Positions 34,688-43,586 are shown, counted from the first letter of the stretch. The stretch is DNA of 64,000 nt from 55-13 sp964501275 (GCA_964501275.1 CAZCSP010000003.1:127933-191932); one strand, 5' to 3'. A program made the numbers and translations. The notes: generated by a model not told the origin, from the letters alone.

Positions 34688-34834
34688 CAGAGCAATCCGC
34701 AACGTTCGACTTCAAAGACCGATGGCCTTTTTAGGCTATCCACTCAGGCTTAGGCTACCTTGGCTTAGCGAGGGACGATTAGTTAGTCGCTCCTCATAGG
34801 GTTTGCTGTACCGTGCACCGGTCCATGAACGTAA

Positions 34835-37015
34835 TCAAACAGGCTCCGTTGCTTTCTCTATCCTCACGCACGACCTTTTGAATTCTGGAATCTTGCTGAG
34901 GGGGTCGAGGGCGCGGATGGTAAGGTTGTTGGCGGACTTCTTTCCGGCCCAGTGGTAGGGGATGAAGACCGTGTCGGGGCGGATGGTGGTGACGACCTTG
35001 GCCTTCAGCACTACGCTTCCTCGCCGACTCTCCACCTTCATCCACTCCTTGTCCTGAATCCCGTACTTCTCGGCCAGCGTGGGGTGAATCTCGACGTAGG
35101 GTTCGGGGCAGAGGTCTACCAGGCCGCCGATCCGGCGGGTCTGGGTTCCGCTCAAGTACTGGGAGACAACTCGCCCCGTGGTGAGTATCACTGGGTACTC
35201 GTCGTCCGGCTCCTCGGCGGATGGACGATAGGGAGTGGGGTGGAAATGGGCCTTGCCGTCCGGGGTTTTGAATTTCAGGTCCTCGAACAGCCGTGGCGTA
35301 CCAGGATGCCCGATCTCGGGGCAGGGCCAGAAGACGCCGAACTCCTTCTCGATCCGTTCGTAAGTGATGCCGTAGTAGTCGGCGGTACCGCCTTTACTGG
35401 CGACCCGAAGCTCGTTGAAAATCGCCTCCGAATCCTCATATTGGAAGTACTGGCCCCGCCCCAGCCGTTTGGCGATCTCCAAGAGGATTTCGGTGTCGGC
35501 CTTGGCGTTGCCGGGAGGATCGACGGCTTTGCGGATGCGGATCACCCGGCCTTCCCCGCTGGTGCTCGTGCCTTCCTCCTCCTCGTGAAGGGAGCCGGCC
35601 ATCACGATGTCGGCGTGGTAGGCGGTTTCGTTCAGGAAGAAGTCGATGGCGGTGTAGTGCTCCAGTTTGCCCAGCGCCTGTCGGGTGAAGTTGGAATCGG
35701 GGAGGGAGATAACGGGGTTGAAGCAGATCGAGATAAGGGCCTTGATCTCTCCCGCGTCGATCATGTTCATGATCTCCTGGGCGGTGTTGCCCTTGCCGGG
35801 CAGTTCTTCGTCGCTGATGCCCCAGACTTCGCAAATGTACTTGCGATGCTCGGGGTTGGTGATGTCCCGGTTGCCGGGAAGCTGGTCGCACTTGTGGCCG
35901 TGCTCCCGTCCACCCTGCCCGTTGCCCTGACCCGTGATGGTTCCATAGCCACACCCTTTGCGGCCGATGCGGCCCGTCGCCAAGACGAGATTGATGCAGG
36001 AGAGAACATTGTCCACGCCCTTCGTGTGGTGTTCGATGCCGCGGGCGTGGAGGAGGAAGCTGGTCTCCGCCTGGCCCCACATCCGTCCGGCTTTTTGAAT
36101 GTCCTCGATCGTGACGCCGCTGATGCGGGAGGCTTCTTCCAGGGAGAAGTTGAGAGCCGCCGCTTTGGTCTCTTCCCAACCGGCGGTGTAGTTGGCGACG
36201 AACTCCTCGTTGACATAGCCCTCCTCGATTAAAACCCGCAGGATGCCGGTCATGAGGGCGGTGTCGGTTCCGGGGCGCACGGGGAGGTGGAGGTCGCAGG
36301 TTCGGGCCAAGGGCGTGACTCGGGGGTCCACCATGATGAGCTTCGCGCCCTTATCCCTCGCCCGCCAAATGTAGTCGGTGGTGATGGGTGAGCATTCGGC
36401 GACGTTGGTGCCCGCGCAGAGGATGACCTTGGCCTCCACGATGTCGTCCCAATAATTCGCAGCGCGATCCACGCCGAACGCCTTCTTGTTTCCCGTTCCC
36501 GCGCTGACCATGCAGAGGCGGCCGTTGTAGTCCAGTTCTTGGGTTTGAAGGGCCAGGCGGGCGAATTTGCCCACCAGGTAGCTCTTCTCGTTGGTGAGCG
36601 ATACGCCCGAAAGCATGGCAACCGAGTTCTTGCCGTACTTCTCCTGAATCCGTTTAATCTCGGAGACGGTCGTGTTATAAGCCTCCTCCCAGGAGATGGG
36701 TACGAATCCCACGCCATCAACCCGCTTGAGCGGGTCCAGAAGCCGGTCCTCGTGGCTTCCCTGCATGTAGCGTTTCACTCCTTTGGGGCAGAGTTTTCCC
36801 TTGTTGAATGGGAACTCTTCCCACGGCTCAAAGCCGATGACCTTGTTGTCCTTGACCTTGAGTTGGATGCCACATTGCTGTCCGCAGAAGCAACAGTGGG
36901 TTTTTACCACCTTGTCTGGCTCCCCTCGACCTTGCCATCCGCCGGGCGGGGCATAGTTCAGGTGGGGGCCAAACTTGTCGTTCAGCTGTTCAAACTCGAT
37001 CGGCGGCCGTGCCAT
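34835..37015 (-). CDS. Assimilatory-type (NasA/NarB) nitrate reductase catalytic subunit
   Basis: Molybdenum bis-MGD oxidoreductase, 726 residues, like NarB/NasC (about 710-730). It has no Tat signal, so it is cytoplasmic. The N-terminal [4Fe-4S] site is Cys41, Cys44, Cys48, Cys76 (CCFCGQQC...KGKLCPKG). The predicted Mo ligand is Cys168 in NGRLCMVSA, and TNVAECSP follows, as in nitrate reductases rather than Sec-formate dehydrogenases. The C-terminal MGD-binding domain (PVILTTGRVVSQYLSGTQTRR) is complete. A regulatory palindrome lies 35 bp upstream (37050-37065). It reduces nitrate to nitrite; electron donors are probably the Fe-S and Rieske proteins of the same island. Confidence 0.88.
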   Translation of the reverse strand: MARPPIEFEQLNDKFGPHLNYAPPGGWQGRGEPDKVVKTHCCFCGQQCGIQLKVKDNKVIGFEPWEEFPFNKGKLCPKGVKRYMQGSHEDRLLDPLKRVDGVGFVPISWEEAYNTTVSEIKRIQEKYGKNSVAMLSGVSLTNEKSYLVGKFARLALQTQELDYNGRLCMVSAGTGNKKAFGVDRAANYWDDIVEAKVILCAGTNVAECSPITTDYIWRARDKGAKLIMVDPRVTPLARTCDLHLPVRPGTDTALMTGILRVLIEEGYVNEEFVANYTAGWEETKAAALNFSLEEASRISGVTIEDIQKAGRMWGQAETSFLLHARGIEHHTKGVDNVLSCINLVLATGRIGRKGCGYGTITGQGNGQGGREHGHKCDQLPGNRDITNPEHRKYICEVWGISDEELPGKGNTAQEIMNMIDAGEIKALISICFNPVISLPDSNFTRQALGKLEHYTAIDFFLNETAYHADIVMAGSLHEEEEGTSTSGEGRVIRIRKAVDPPGNAKADTEILLEIAKRLGRGQYFQYEDSEAIFNELRVASKGGTADYYGITYERIEKEFGVFWPCPEIGHPGTPRLFEDLKFKTPDGKAHFHPTPYRPSAEEPDDEYPVILTTGRVVSQYLSGTQTRRIGGLVDLCPEPYVEIHPTLAEKYGIQDKEWMKVESRRGSVVLKAKVVTTIRPDTVFIPYHWAGKKSANNLTIRALDPLSKIPEFKRSCVRIEKATEPV

Positions 37016-37049
37016 GCCTATAGCTTATGCCATTCTCGACGCAAAGGGA

Positions 37050-37065
37050 TATGATTGGTGTCATA
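37050..37065. promoter_or_regulatory. Predicted Crp/Fnr-type operator before the nitrate reductase
   Basis: TATGATTGGTGTCATA. Its centre is about 42.5 bp from the reductase ATG. It matches the island consensus TATGAY-N4-RTCATA. Between it and the ATG, TAAGCT lies at -12 to -7 from the start codon. Confidence 0.72.
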
Positions 37066-37071
37066 GCACCG

Positions 37072-37731
37072 TCAAACGGGCCGTTTCGCAACCCGCGCCG
37101 CGATGTGTTCCTTCCACAGATGCGACAGCGCCGGGAGACCGCCCAACTCCCTTAGCGTGTCGGGAGCGTCCTTAGCAAAAACGAATTCGTGAAAGGCTCG
37201 GCGGATGGTCCAATCAGGGTGAGGTCGCTTCATTAGGCGCAAGGTTTGGCCCGCCTCGATTTCGCCCTCACGGAGGGTTCGGCAATACCAACCCGCCGCC
37301 CTCGTCTCCATGAGTTCCAGATGGAAGCCTTCCGCATCCAAACGACGGGAAAGTTTGTAACAGGGCAATCGGGGCTGGCTGACTTCCAGGGCCACCTCAT
37401 CGGCTTCCCAAATATCGCCAATGCAGACCTCGTCTTCGTTAATGGGGGCGACGGTCAGGTTCTCTCCAAAAGAGCCGCCGGTGAGGGACCTGCCAAGGAA
37501 CGCTTCCCAGGTTGGATAGTTTGACTGGGAGAAGATAAGAACCGCCCGATCTGGGCCGCCGTGGTGGGCCAAGTCGGCTTGACCATCGCCCTGCAAGTTC
37601 TCCCGGCCCAAGCGGATCGGTCCACCGACCCGTTCCTTGAAGATGCCCGAAGTCCAGGCTTCGACGGAGTCGCCTGAAGAAAAGACTCGGGGTTTGCCAA
37701 CCTGAATGGACAGAATCTTTGCATCCACCAT
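37072..37731 (-). CDS. MOSC-domain protein (YiiM-like)
   Basis: 219 residues. The MOSC core includes HHGGPDRAVLIFSQSNYPTWE, GGSFGENLTV and the conserved cysteine in SQPRLPCYKLSRR. MOSC proteins handle molybdenum-cofactor sulfur or deliver cofactor; YiiM types reduce N-hydroxylated compounds with Moco. Its position between the nitrate reductase and narK suggests the former or a Moco-carrier role. It is divergent from narK, sharing the region with the operator at 37780. Confidence 0.85.
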   Translation of the reverse strand: MVDAKILSIQVGKPRVFSSGDSVEAWTSGIFKERVGGPIRLGRENLQGDGQADLAHHGGPDRAVLIFSQSNYPTWEAFLGRSLTGGSFGENLTVAPINEDEVCIGDIWEADEVALEVSQPRLPCYKLSRRLDAEGFHLELMETRAAGWYCRTLREGEIEAGQTLRLMKRPHPDWTIRRAFHEFVFAKDAPDTLRELGGLPALSHLWKEHIAARVAKRPV

Positions 37732-37779
37732 TTGTGATTGTGGTCCAGTGGGGCTATCTTAAATGCAAGTTTTCAAAGT

Positions 37780-37795
37780 TATGACCGCTATCATA
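37780..37795. promoter_or_regulatory. Predicted Crp/Fnr-type operator between MOSC gene and narK
   Basis: TATGACCGCTATCATA. Its centre is 42.5 bp from the narK ATG and about 56 bp from the divergent MOSC start. It matches the island consensus. Confidence 0.75.
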
Positions 37796-37829
37796 GCGGG
37801 CGTTCCAAGGGAGACCAGAGAATAGAGAC

Positions 37830-39311
37830 ATGAGTGGCAAAGCAAGCCCGAATCGAACCCTGCTGATGAATACCCTGGCGTTCACCGCGTGCTTCGCGGT
37901 GTGGACGATGTACGGCGTTCTCATCACCTTCCTGGTGGACAGCAAGGTTCTCGTCCTCGACAAGTCGCAGGTCGGTCTGTTGATCGGCGTTCCGATTCTC
38001 ACCGGCTCCATCATGAGGCTACCGATCGGGATTCTGACGGACCGACTTGGCGGGCGTACGGTCTTTCTGGGGGTGATGCTGTTCTCGGCGGCGGCCGTCT
38101 TCATGACGAGCTTCGCCAACAGCTTCGCCACCTTCCTCATCGGGGGACTGCTGTTCGGCATGTCGGGAGCCTCGTTCTCGGCGGGAGTCGCTTACACCAG
38201 CCTCTTCTTTCCCAAGGAGAAGCAGGGGACGGCGCTGGGATTGTTCGGGATGGGGAATGTGGGAGCGGCTCTGACGACACTGGGCGTGCCAACCCTGCTC
38301 AACAAACTGACCAATGGCGGGCAAAACCTGGAGGGATGGCGACAGCTTCCCATGATCTATGCAGGGATGCTCGTGGCCACTGCCGTTTTATTCGCCATGT
38401 TCACGGAGAACCGAAAGTCGGAGGGAGCCGCGAGTCGAACATTGGCCGATATGCTCAAGCCACTGAAAGACACGCGGGTGTGGCGGTTCGGGCTGTACTA
38501 CTTCCTCCTCTTCGGCGGGTTCGTAGCCCTGGCCCAGTGGCTTGTGCCCTACTATGTGAACGTCTACGGGATGTCCCTTGCGACGGCGGGCTTCTTGGCA
38601 TCGGCATTCAGCCTGCCGTCCGCCATGACCCGAGCGGTCGGAGGTTTCGTGGCCGACAAGATCGGCGCAAGAACCACGCTCTATTGGGTGTTGAGCGGCT
38701 GTACCCTGCTGTTTCTCCTGCTCATGACCCCACGGATGGATATCCGTTCTCCGGGCGAGGGGATCATGGCAGACCAAGCAGGCACCGTTACTGCGGTCAA
38801 TGCAAACTCGGTGACCATCGGCGACAAGACCTACGCGCTGAAGAGTCCTGCCCTCAAGGTGAATCGCGACGAAGGGAATCTGGTTTTACCGACTTTCGAG
38901 TCCTGGCAAGAGCCCGCCGTGCAGGTTGGGCACGAGGTTAAGAAGAGGGAGCTGATCGCCCGGGGCGTCACGCATGTTTACTTCCAGGCCAATCAGTGGG
39001 TCTTTACCGTCCTGGTGCTTCTGGCGGGCGTTTTGATGGGCGTGGGAATGGCGGCGATCTTCAAGCACATTCCCGCCTACTATCCAAACGATGTGGGAGC
39101 CGTCGGAGGCATAGTGGGAGTGATCGGAGGGCTTGGAGGCTTCGTCTGCCCCATCATTTTCGGCTACCTCCTGAAGTCGGTGGGTCTGTGGACATCCTGC
39201 TGGTTCTTCTTTGCGCTACTGGCCCTGACCAGCATCGTCTGGATGCACATCGTGGTGCTGAAGATGGCCAAGAATGTGGATGAGGGCGACCGGGTTCCCC
39301 AGCCACGGTAG
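37830..39311 (+). CDS. narK: NarK-type nitrate/nitrite MFS transporter with a soluble insert
   Basis: 493-residue major-facilitator protein of the nitrate/nitrite porter family, with 12 predicted helices. Both family signatures are visible: GASFSAGVAYTSLFFPKEKQ with GMGNVGAAL, and GGIVGVIGGLGGFVCP. Between two C-terminal helices (about residues 305-388) there is an 80-residue beta-rich loop (AGTVTAVNANSVTIGDKTYAL...) that typical NarK lacks. It brings nitrate in or exchanges it for nitrite. Followed after 2 bp by the TDT-channel gene, so co-transcribed. Confidence 0.93.
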   Translation: MSGKASPNRTLLMNTLAFTACFAVWTMYGVLITFLVDSKVLVLDKSQVGLLIGVPILTGSIMRLPIGILTDRLGGRTVFLGVMLFSAAAVFMTSFANSFATFLIGGLLFGMSGASFSAGVAYTSLFFPKEKQGTALGLFGMGNVGAALTTLGVPTLLNKLTNGGQNLEGWRQLPMIYAGMLVATAVLFAMFTENRKSEGAASRTLADMLKPLKDTRVWRFGLYYFLLFGGFVALAQWLVPYYVNVYGMSLATAGFLASAFSLPSAMTRAVGGFVADKIGARTTLYWVLSGCTLLFLLLMTPRMDIRSPGEGIMADQAGTVTAVNANSVTIGDKTYALKSPALKVNRDEGNLVLPTFESWQEPAVQVGHEVKKRELIARGVTHVYFQANQWVFTVLVLLAGVLMGVGMAAIFKHIPAYYPNDVGAVGGIVGVIGGLGGFVCPIIFGYLLKSVGLWTSCWFFFALLALTSIVWMHIVVLKMAKNVDEGDRVPQPR

Positions 39312-39313
39312 AG

Positions 39314-40348
39314 ATGAACTTGAAGGCCAAGGCGCTGGCGACGCTGAAGGACATGTACCCTGGCTCGTTCGCCATGGTCATGGCGACCGGCATCGTTTCC
39401 ATTGCCGCAAAACGGCTGGGTTATGTCAGCCCCGCTCTGGCCCTCCTGTGGATAAACGTCGGTCTGTTCATCCTTCTGTGGACCCTGCTGTTGAGCCGCA
39501 TCGCCCTGTTTCCCGCGTCGGTTCGATCGGATATTGGCGACCATTGGAAGGGAGCCGGCTTCTTCACGGTGCCTGCCGCATGCGCGGTGTTTGGGGTTCA
39601 GTGGCTGGAGTTCGGAGGCAGGAACAGTATCGGCATCGGCATCGCTTTCTGGTGGCTGGCGTTCGTTTGTTGGCTCATCGTGACTCTGGTGTTCTTCTGC
39701 TCGATGATCGTGGGCGAAAACCAGGTGGATATCCACTACGCGATCAACGGCGCCTGGCTGACGTCGGTGGTCGCAACGCAGGGTCTCAGCGTGCTCGCTT
39801 CCTGCCTCGCCGCAAAGGGAATCGTCGATGCCGATCTGGGGTTCTACCTGTCGGCGTTCTTTGCGGGCGCGGGAGCGATGTTGTATCTGATGCTGATCGC
39901 CAGCATCTTCTATCGCCTTGTGGTCCACCCCGTAAGGGCGGCAGATTTCTCGGCTCCTTACTGGGTGAACATGGGCGCGGCGATGATCACCTCGCTCGCC
40001 TTTTCCAAGACCTCGTCGATTGCCGCTCCCGACGTGCAGGCGCCTCTGAAGCTTCTGGGCATGGTAGTCTGGTCGTTTGGGGTTTGGTGGATTCCGATTC
40101 TGATCACGCTGGGCATCTGGCGGCATGGGTACAAGCGACTGCCGCTCAAGTACGATCCCCGTATCTGGTCGCTCGTATTCCCGCTGGGGATGTTTTCGGT
40201 CAGCACCCATGCCCTGTCGCAAGTGTGGCGCTGGCCGGGGTTTCTCAGCATCGCGGGTGGCGCGGTGTGGGTTGCCGCCTTTGCCTGGAGCCTTCTCGGG
40301 TTTGGTTTGGTGAAGACGAGTTTCCGATGGCTTCGCGAGAAAGTCTAA
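39314..40348 (+). CDS. TDT-family (SLAC1/TehA-type) anion channel or transporter
   Basis: 344 residues with about ten hydrophobic helices and the family opening MYPGSFAMVMATGIVSIAAKRLG. Members include TehA, malate permeases and plant SLAC1, a nitrate/chloride channel. Its position 2 bp after narK inside a nitrate operon makes nitrate or nitrite (or a small acid) a better guess than tellurite. Substrate is inferred from context only. Confidence 0.82.
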   Translation: MNLKAKALATLKDMYPGSFAMVMATGIVSIAAKRLGYVSPALALLWINVGLFILLWTLLLSRIALFPASVRSDIGDHWKGAGFFTVPAACAVFGVQWLEFGGRNSIGIGIAFWWLAFVCWLIVTLVFFCSMIVGENQVDIHYAINGAWLTSVVATQGLSVLASCLAAKGIVDADLGFYLSAFFAGAGAMLYLMLIASIFYRLVVHPVRAADFSAPYWVNMGAAMITSLAFSKTSSIAAPDVQAPLKLLGMVVWSFGVWWIPILITLGIWRHGYKRLPLKYDPRIWSLVFPLGMFSVSTHALSQVWRWPGFLSIAGGAVWVAAFAWSLLGFGLVKTSFRWLREKV

Positions 40349-40360
40349 CTTTGAATCCCG

Positions 40361-40376
40361 TATGACGACCGTCATG
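40361..40376. promoter_or_regulatory. Predicted Crp/Fnr-type operator before nnrS
   Basis: TATGACGACCGTCATG, centre 44.5 bp from the nnrS ATG. A TATAAG box at 40402-40407 sits 6-11 bases before the ATG, which would place transcription start at or next to the start codon. Confidence 0.72.
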
Positions 40377-40412
40377 GACCTCTGGCCAAATGTCGGCCAC
40401 ATATAAGGGGAG

Positions 40413-41783
40413 ATGAAGGCAACATCGCTTTCCCCGCTTCGAGTTCTTCCAACATCGGTTCCCGCATCAAAACCCACGGATCGGGCATCCGTCGAAATCT
40501 ACCGGCCCTTCTTCCTGGCGGGGATTCTCTGCGTGCTGACTGTAGGATGCCTGTTGGGAGCGGTCGCTCTTCACGGGATTGGGCGGAGCGGCGCCTACAC
40601 CAGTTCCACCTGGGCACCCTACATTCTGGCCCACGCCAACTCCCAACTCTTTGGGTGGGTGGGGTTCTTTGTGATGGGGTTCGCGTTGCAGCAGCATGCC
40701 CCGACGCTTGCCCGCGCCGCCCTGTTCCACCGGTTGGCTTGGACTTCGCTCATCCTGATGGCCCTCGGGATTGCCCTGCGCTTCGTAGCGGAACCGATGT
40801 CCGCTGTGGATCGAGAGCTCTGGGTGCCCGTAGGAGTCTTCGCTTGCGTTTTGCAGGCCATCGCCGTGCCGGTATTCATCTTCAATATGTTCTACTGCCG
40901 ACACCGATCGGGAGGGGCGCTGCCTTGGCAGGTTCGATTCGTATTCGCTGCGCTCGCGTTCCTGCTTACCGTCGCCATCGCCGAGCCGTTCGTCTTCTTC
41001 TATAGCCACCAGGCAGACCGGATGGACTCGATCTTCTTCATCGCGCGTTGGTATCCCGTTTTGCGCGAAGCCCAGTTCCTGGGGTTTGTCGCGATGATGA
41101 TCTTTGGGATTTCCATGGTTAAACTGAACTCTTGTTTCGGTGTTCGGGAAGCCAACGAGAGGCTAGGTCGCACCGCCTTTGTCCTTTGGCTGATCGGACT
41201 CGGACTGCGTACGTTCGGCTGGCTGAGTGCGTTTGATCGGGAGTTTGCGCCTGGCAGCCAGACGATGTACTTTGCCGGCGGAATCCTTCTCGCAATAACC
41301 GCCATCGTGGTGGTGTTGGCCACCCGGATTTTCGAGCCGCTCGCCGAGAGCTTCCGGTCGCACAAGTTTGTGCGCGGAGCGTTTGCTTGGCTTTTGATTG
41401 CGGGAGCTTTGCTGATCGTTGAGCCGCTTCATCTCAAGATCATTGGCGCGCCCTTCTCCCATGCCTTCACCGGGGCGGTCCGTCATGCCGTTACCGTCGG
41501 GTTTATATCGCAGATGATCCTTGGGTTCGGCGCGCACATCGTCGCCCGGATGAACGACCTCGACGAGCGGAAGCTGGCGCCTCTGTGGAGCGTGTTTATC
41601 CTCCTCAACGTCGGCAACGCCGCCCGAGTGGCGTTGGAGATCGCGACCGACTTTACGCCTCGCGCCTTTGCTCCCATGGGGATCACCGGCTTCATCGAAC
41701 TGGTTGGGCTGGGCATTTGGGCGAGCCATGTGGCCCGTCCAATGCTTGCCCGGCGGCGGCTAACGGTGGCCGATGCCAAGTAA
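40413..41783 (+). CDS. NnrS-family membrane protein
   Basis: 456 residues, about 12 hydrophobic helices, opening YRPFFLAGILC and then HANSQLFGWVGFFVMGFALQ, matching the fRpFF...HahxxxFG pattern of NnrS. NnrS proteins are haem- and copper-containing membrane proteins that protect against nitric oxide and usually sit with denitrification genes. Here it stands beside a Crp/Fnr regulator whose start it overlaps by 11 bp. The protein diverges from classic NnrS, so the family call is less certain than the membrane topology. Confidence 0.7.
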   Translation: MKATSLSPLRVLPTSVPASKPTDRASVEIYRPFFLAGILCVLTVGCLLGAVALHGIGRSGAYTSSTWAPYILAHANSQLFGWVGFFVMGFALQQHAPTLARAALFHRLAWTSLILMALGIALRFVAEPMSAVDRELWVPVGVFACVLQAIAVPVFIFNMFYCRHRSGGALPWQVRFVFAALAFLLTVAIAEPFVFFYSHQADRMDSIFFIARWYPVLREAQFLGFVAMMIFGISMVKLNSCFGVREANERLGRTAFVLWLIGLGLRTFGWLSAFDREFAPGSQTMYFAGGILLAITAIVVVLATRIFEPLAESFRSHKFVRGAFAWLLIAGALLIVEPLHLKIIGAPFSHAFTGAVRHAVTVGFISQMILGFGAHIVARMNDLDERKLAPLWSVFILLNVGNAARVALEIATDFTPRAFAPMGITGFIELVGLGIWASHVARPMLARRRLTVADAK

Positions 41784-42501
41784 TCTTGCGTTCGATATGG
41801 CATCTGTGCCCGAAAAACCTTCGATCAACTCCGTCATCGCCTCCTGTTCGGTCCTCAATCCCCTTGTCGAGGCCGAGCGAGCCAGCCTTGCTGAGCAGAG
41901 TTTCATGGCCTATGCCGAGCGGGGAGAGGTGATCTGGCTCGCCGGTTCCCCCTCTCAAAACATCGATGTGGTCGGCACTGGGTTTGTCAAGATGACGCGG
42001 TCCACTCCTCAGGGCGCAGAGGTGGCGATCGAACTGCTTGGCCCCGGCCAGTGTTTCGGACTGCTGGTGGCGATCGAAGGGCGCGAGTATCCCCTCTCGG
42101 CGGTGGCCGTCACCAACACCTGGTATCTGAAGATTCCCACCCGTCCTTTTGTCGAGATTTACAACTCGAATTCCAATCTGCGGGACCAAGTTCTACGCGC
42201 CCTCGGGCCCCGACTCCGCAAGGCCCACGATATGATGGCGCGGATGTCGATGGGCCGCATGGAGCAGCGCATTGCCGCTGTTCTTCTGATTCTGCTGGAC
42301 TCCTACGGCCAGCCGCAGAAGCTGGGGACCCGCATCGAGGTTCCGCTGACTCGTCAAGACCTGGCCGAAATGGCGGGGACAACGGTAGAGACGTCCATCC
42401 GGGTCATGAGCAAGCTCCAAAAGGAAGGAATCGTCACCACCGACAAGCAGATGATCACCATCCTGGACGCCGCCTCGCTGAGCGAGTCGTTGTTGACCTA
42501 G
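41773..42501 (+). CDS. Crp/Fnr-family transcriptional regulator of the nitrate island
   Basis: 242 residues: an N-terminal cyclic-nucleotide-binding-type beta-roll (GEVIWLAGSPSQNIDVVGTGFVKM; ELLGPGQCFGLLVAI), a dimerisation helix and a C-terminal winged helix (LTRQDLAEMAGTTVETSIRVMSKLQKEGIV). The recognition helix has Glu and Arg in the E-x-x-x-R register used by this family to read TGA half-sites. It lacks the N-terminal Cys cluster of FNR, so it is more like DNR/NNR (NO or haem sensing) or NarR-like proteins. It most likely binds the five TATGAY-N4-RTCATA sites around it. Confidence 0.9.
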   Translation: MPSNLAFDMASVPEKPSINSVIASCSVLNPLVEAERASLAEQSFMAYAERGEVIWLAGSPSQNIDVVGTGFVKMTRSTPQGAEVAIELLGPGQCFGLLVAIEGREYPLSAVAVTNTWYLKIPTRPFVEIYNSNSNLRDQVLRALGPRLRKAHDMMARMSMGRMEQRIAAVLLILLDSYGQPQKLGTRIEVPLTRQDLAEMAGTTVETSIRVMSKLQKEGIVTTDKQMITILDAASLSESLLT

Positions 42502-42746
42502 AGCTTGTGTGTAAATTCGCTCTTGCTTCTGAACGGCGTCATCCTGAGCGAGCCAGAAGGAGTCTGTAGCTTCGCCGTTTGCTGGTCGCGAGTCGAAGGA
42601 CCTCACCCGTCTGTAGCCTCATGCCAACCTACAAGCGGGTGAGGTGGTTCGACTTCGCGGTATAGAACGATCTGCCAGGCAACACACTCGGGCCGCTCTC
42701 GCTCACCATGACGCCGCCCTACAAGCTTGAATTTACACACAAGCTC
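42501..42746. repeat. MITE-like element, copy 1
   Basis: Terminal 18-bp perfect inverted repeat: GAGCTTGTGTGTAAATTC (42501-42518) and its complement (42729-42746). Inside lies a hairpin of CCTCACCCG and CGGGTGAGG. The right half (about 42600-42740) is found again, inverted, at 46941-47050. No coding potential; it starts at the last base of the Crp/Fnr gene. Confidence 0.75.
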
Positions 42747-42756
42747 TTAGCCTGTA

Positions 42757-43030
42757 GTAAAAGCCCCTTCGACCGCGAAGCGGTCCCATCCAGTAGCCAG
42801 GTGGTCGAAGACCCCTGGATCGTCCCCATCCAAACCATCCGACCGCGAAGCGGTCGAATCTGCTGGTAGTCCAAATACCATCGTTCGATTAAGGTGTGAC
42901 CGCTTCGCGGTCATAGGTGGATACGCCTGTCCAGGGGTCTTCGACCACCTGGCTACTGGATGGGACCGCTCCGCGGTCAATGCCTTGAACGTCCAGGTGA
43001 GCGCAGATGCTTCAAGGGGGAAGGGCTTTT
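42757..43030. repeat. Long palindrome with four GACCGC-GCGGTC hairpins
   Basis: Arms 42771-42819 and 42930-42978 are reverse complements over 49 bp with one mismatch. Four copies of the mini-hairpin GACCGCgaaGCGGTC or its complement lie at 42771, 42841, 42898 and 42964 (the last has one change). Outer AAAAGCC/GGCTTTT ends reach to the mobA stop. It looks like a REP/REPIN-type element and would fold into a cruciform or strong RNA hairpin. No protein is encoded. Confidence 0.72.
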
Positions 43031-43586
43031 ATGTGGCTCGCAGCCGAGCCCACTCCTCCGGTGAGTTGGCCCCTCGGATCGCCAACGGATCGATCCCGGC
43101 GTCGGCAATCTCCTCGGGATCGACCGTCCGATAACGAAGGCGTTCCAGCCAGGCCATCAGACTGCGCTTGCCTTCCTCAACTGTATGATTCAGATGGGTC
43201 CAGGCTTCGGCGGAGTAGACGGCGCACAGCGGTTGCAAGTGGGCGTCGGCCTGGGGCACGACGGCTTGCCAGCCATCTCGCAAGGAATCCAAGAACGGAA
43301 CGAGGCGGCCGTCGAAGCGGGGCAGGTCGCAGGAGACGACGAATACCGCATCGGCGGTGGGCGCAAACCGGGAGAGGGCGATGAGGGGCCCGGCAAACTC
43401 CTCTTGATCCTCCAGGAAATCGCAACCGTCCAAAGGTTCTCGACCTAACACCGTCACCCGAGAACAGTGCTCAGCAAGGCTTCGGGCGATGCGCTCCGCA
43501 AGCGGTTCGCCATCCACCATGAGGCGAGCCTTATCCGCGCCCATGCGACGGCTGGCTCCACCGGTGAGCAGAACCCCTTCGATCAT
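43029..43586 (-). CDS. mobA: Molybdenum cofactor guanylyltransferase
   Basis: Attaches GMP to molybdopterin to make MGD for the nitrate reductase. 185 residues; LLTGGASRRMGADKARL is the nucleotidyltransferase loop (LAGGxSxRMGxDKA), and VVSCDLPRFDGRLV carries the metal-binding Asp. It is divergent from the CMD gene, with an operator between them about 43 bp from its start codon. Confidence 0.93.
   Translation of the reverse strand: MIEGVLLTGGASRRMGADKARLMVDGEPLAERIARSLAEHCSRVTVLGREPLDGCDFLEDQEEFAGPLIALSRFAPTADAVFVVSCDLPRFDGRLVPFLDSLRDGWQAVVPQADAHLQPLCAVYSAEAWTHLNHTVEEGKRSLMAWLERLRYRTVDPEEIADAGIDPLAIRGANSPEEWARLRAT

Noticed and set aside
34646..34760. Functional tRNA-Sec or class II tRNA at the left island edge
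   Set aside because: Acceptor strands do not pair, the anticodon loop on the sense strand reads CTTTGAA, and the 3' half is clearly tRNA-Arg; kept only as a finding.
34835..37015. Selenocysteine formate dehydrogenase
   Set aside because: The Mo-ligand position is Cys in NGRLCMVSA, there is no in-frame TGA, and the motifs and neighbours are those of nitrate reductase.
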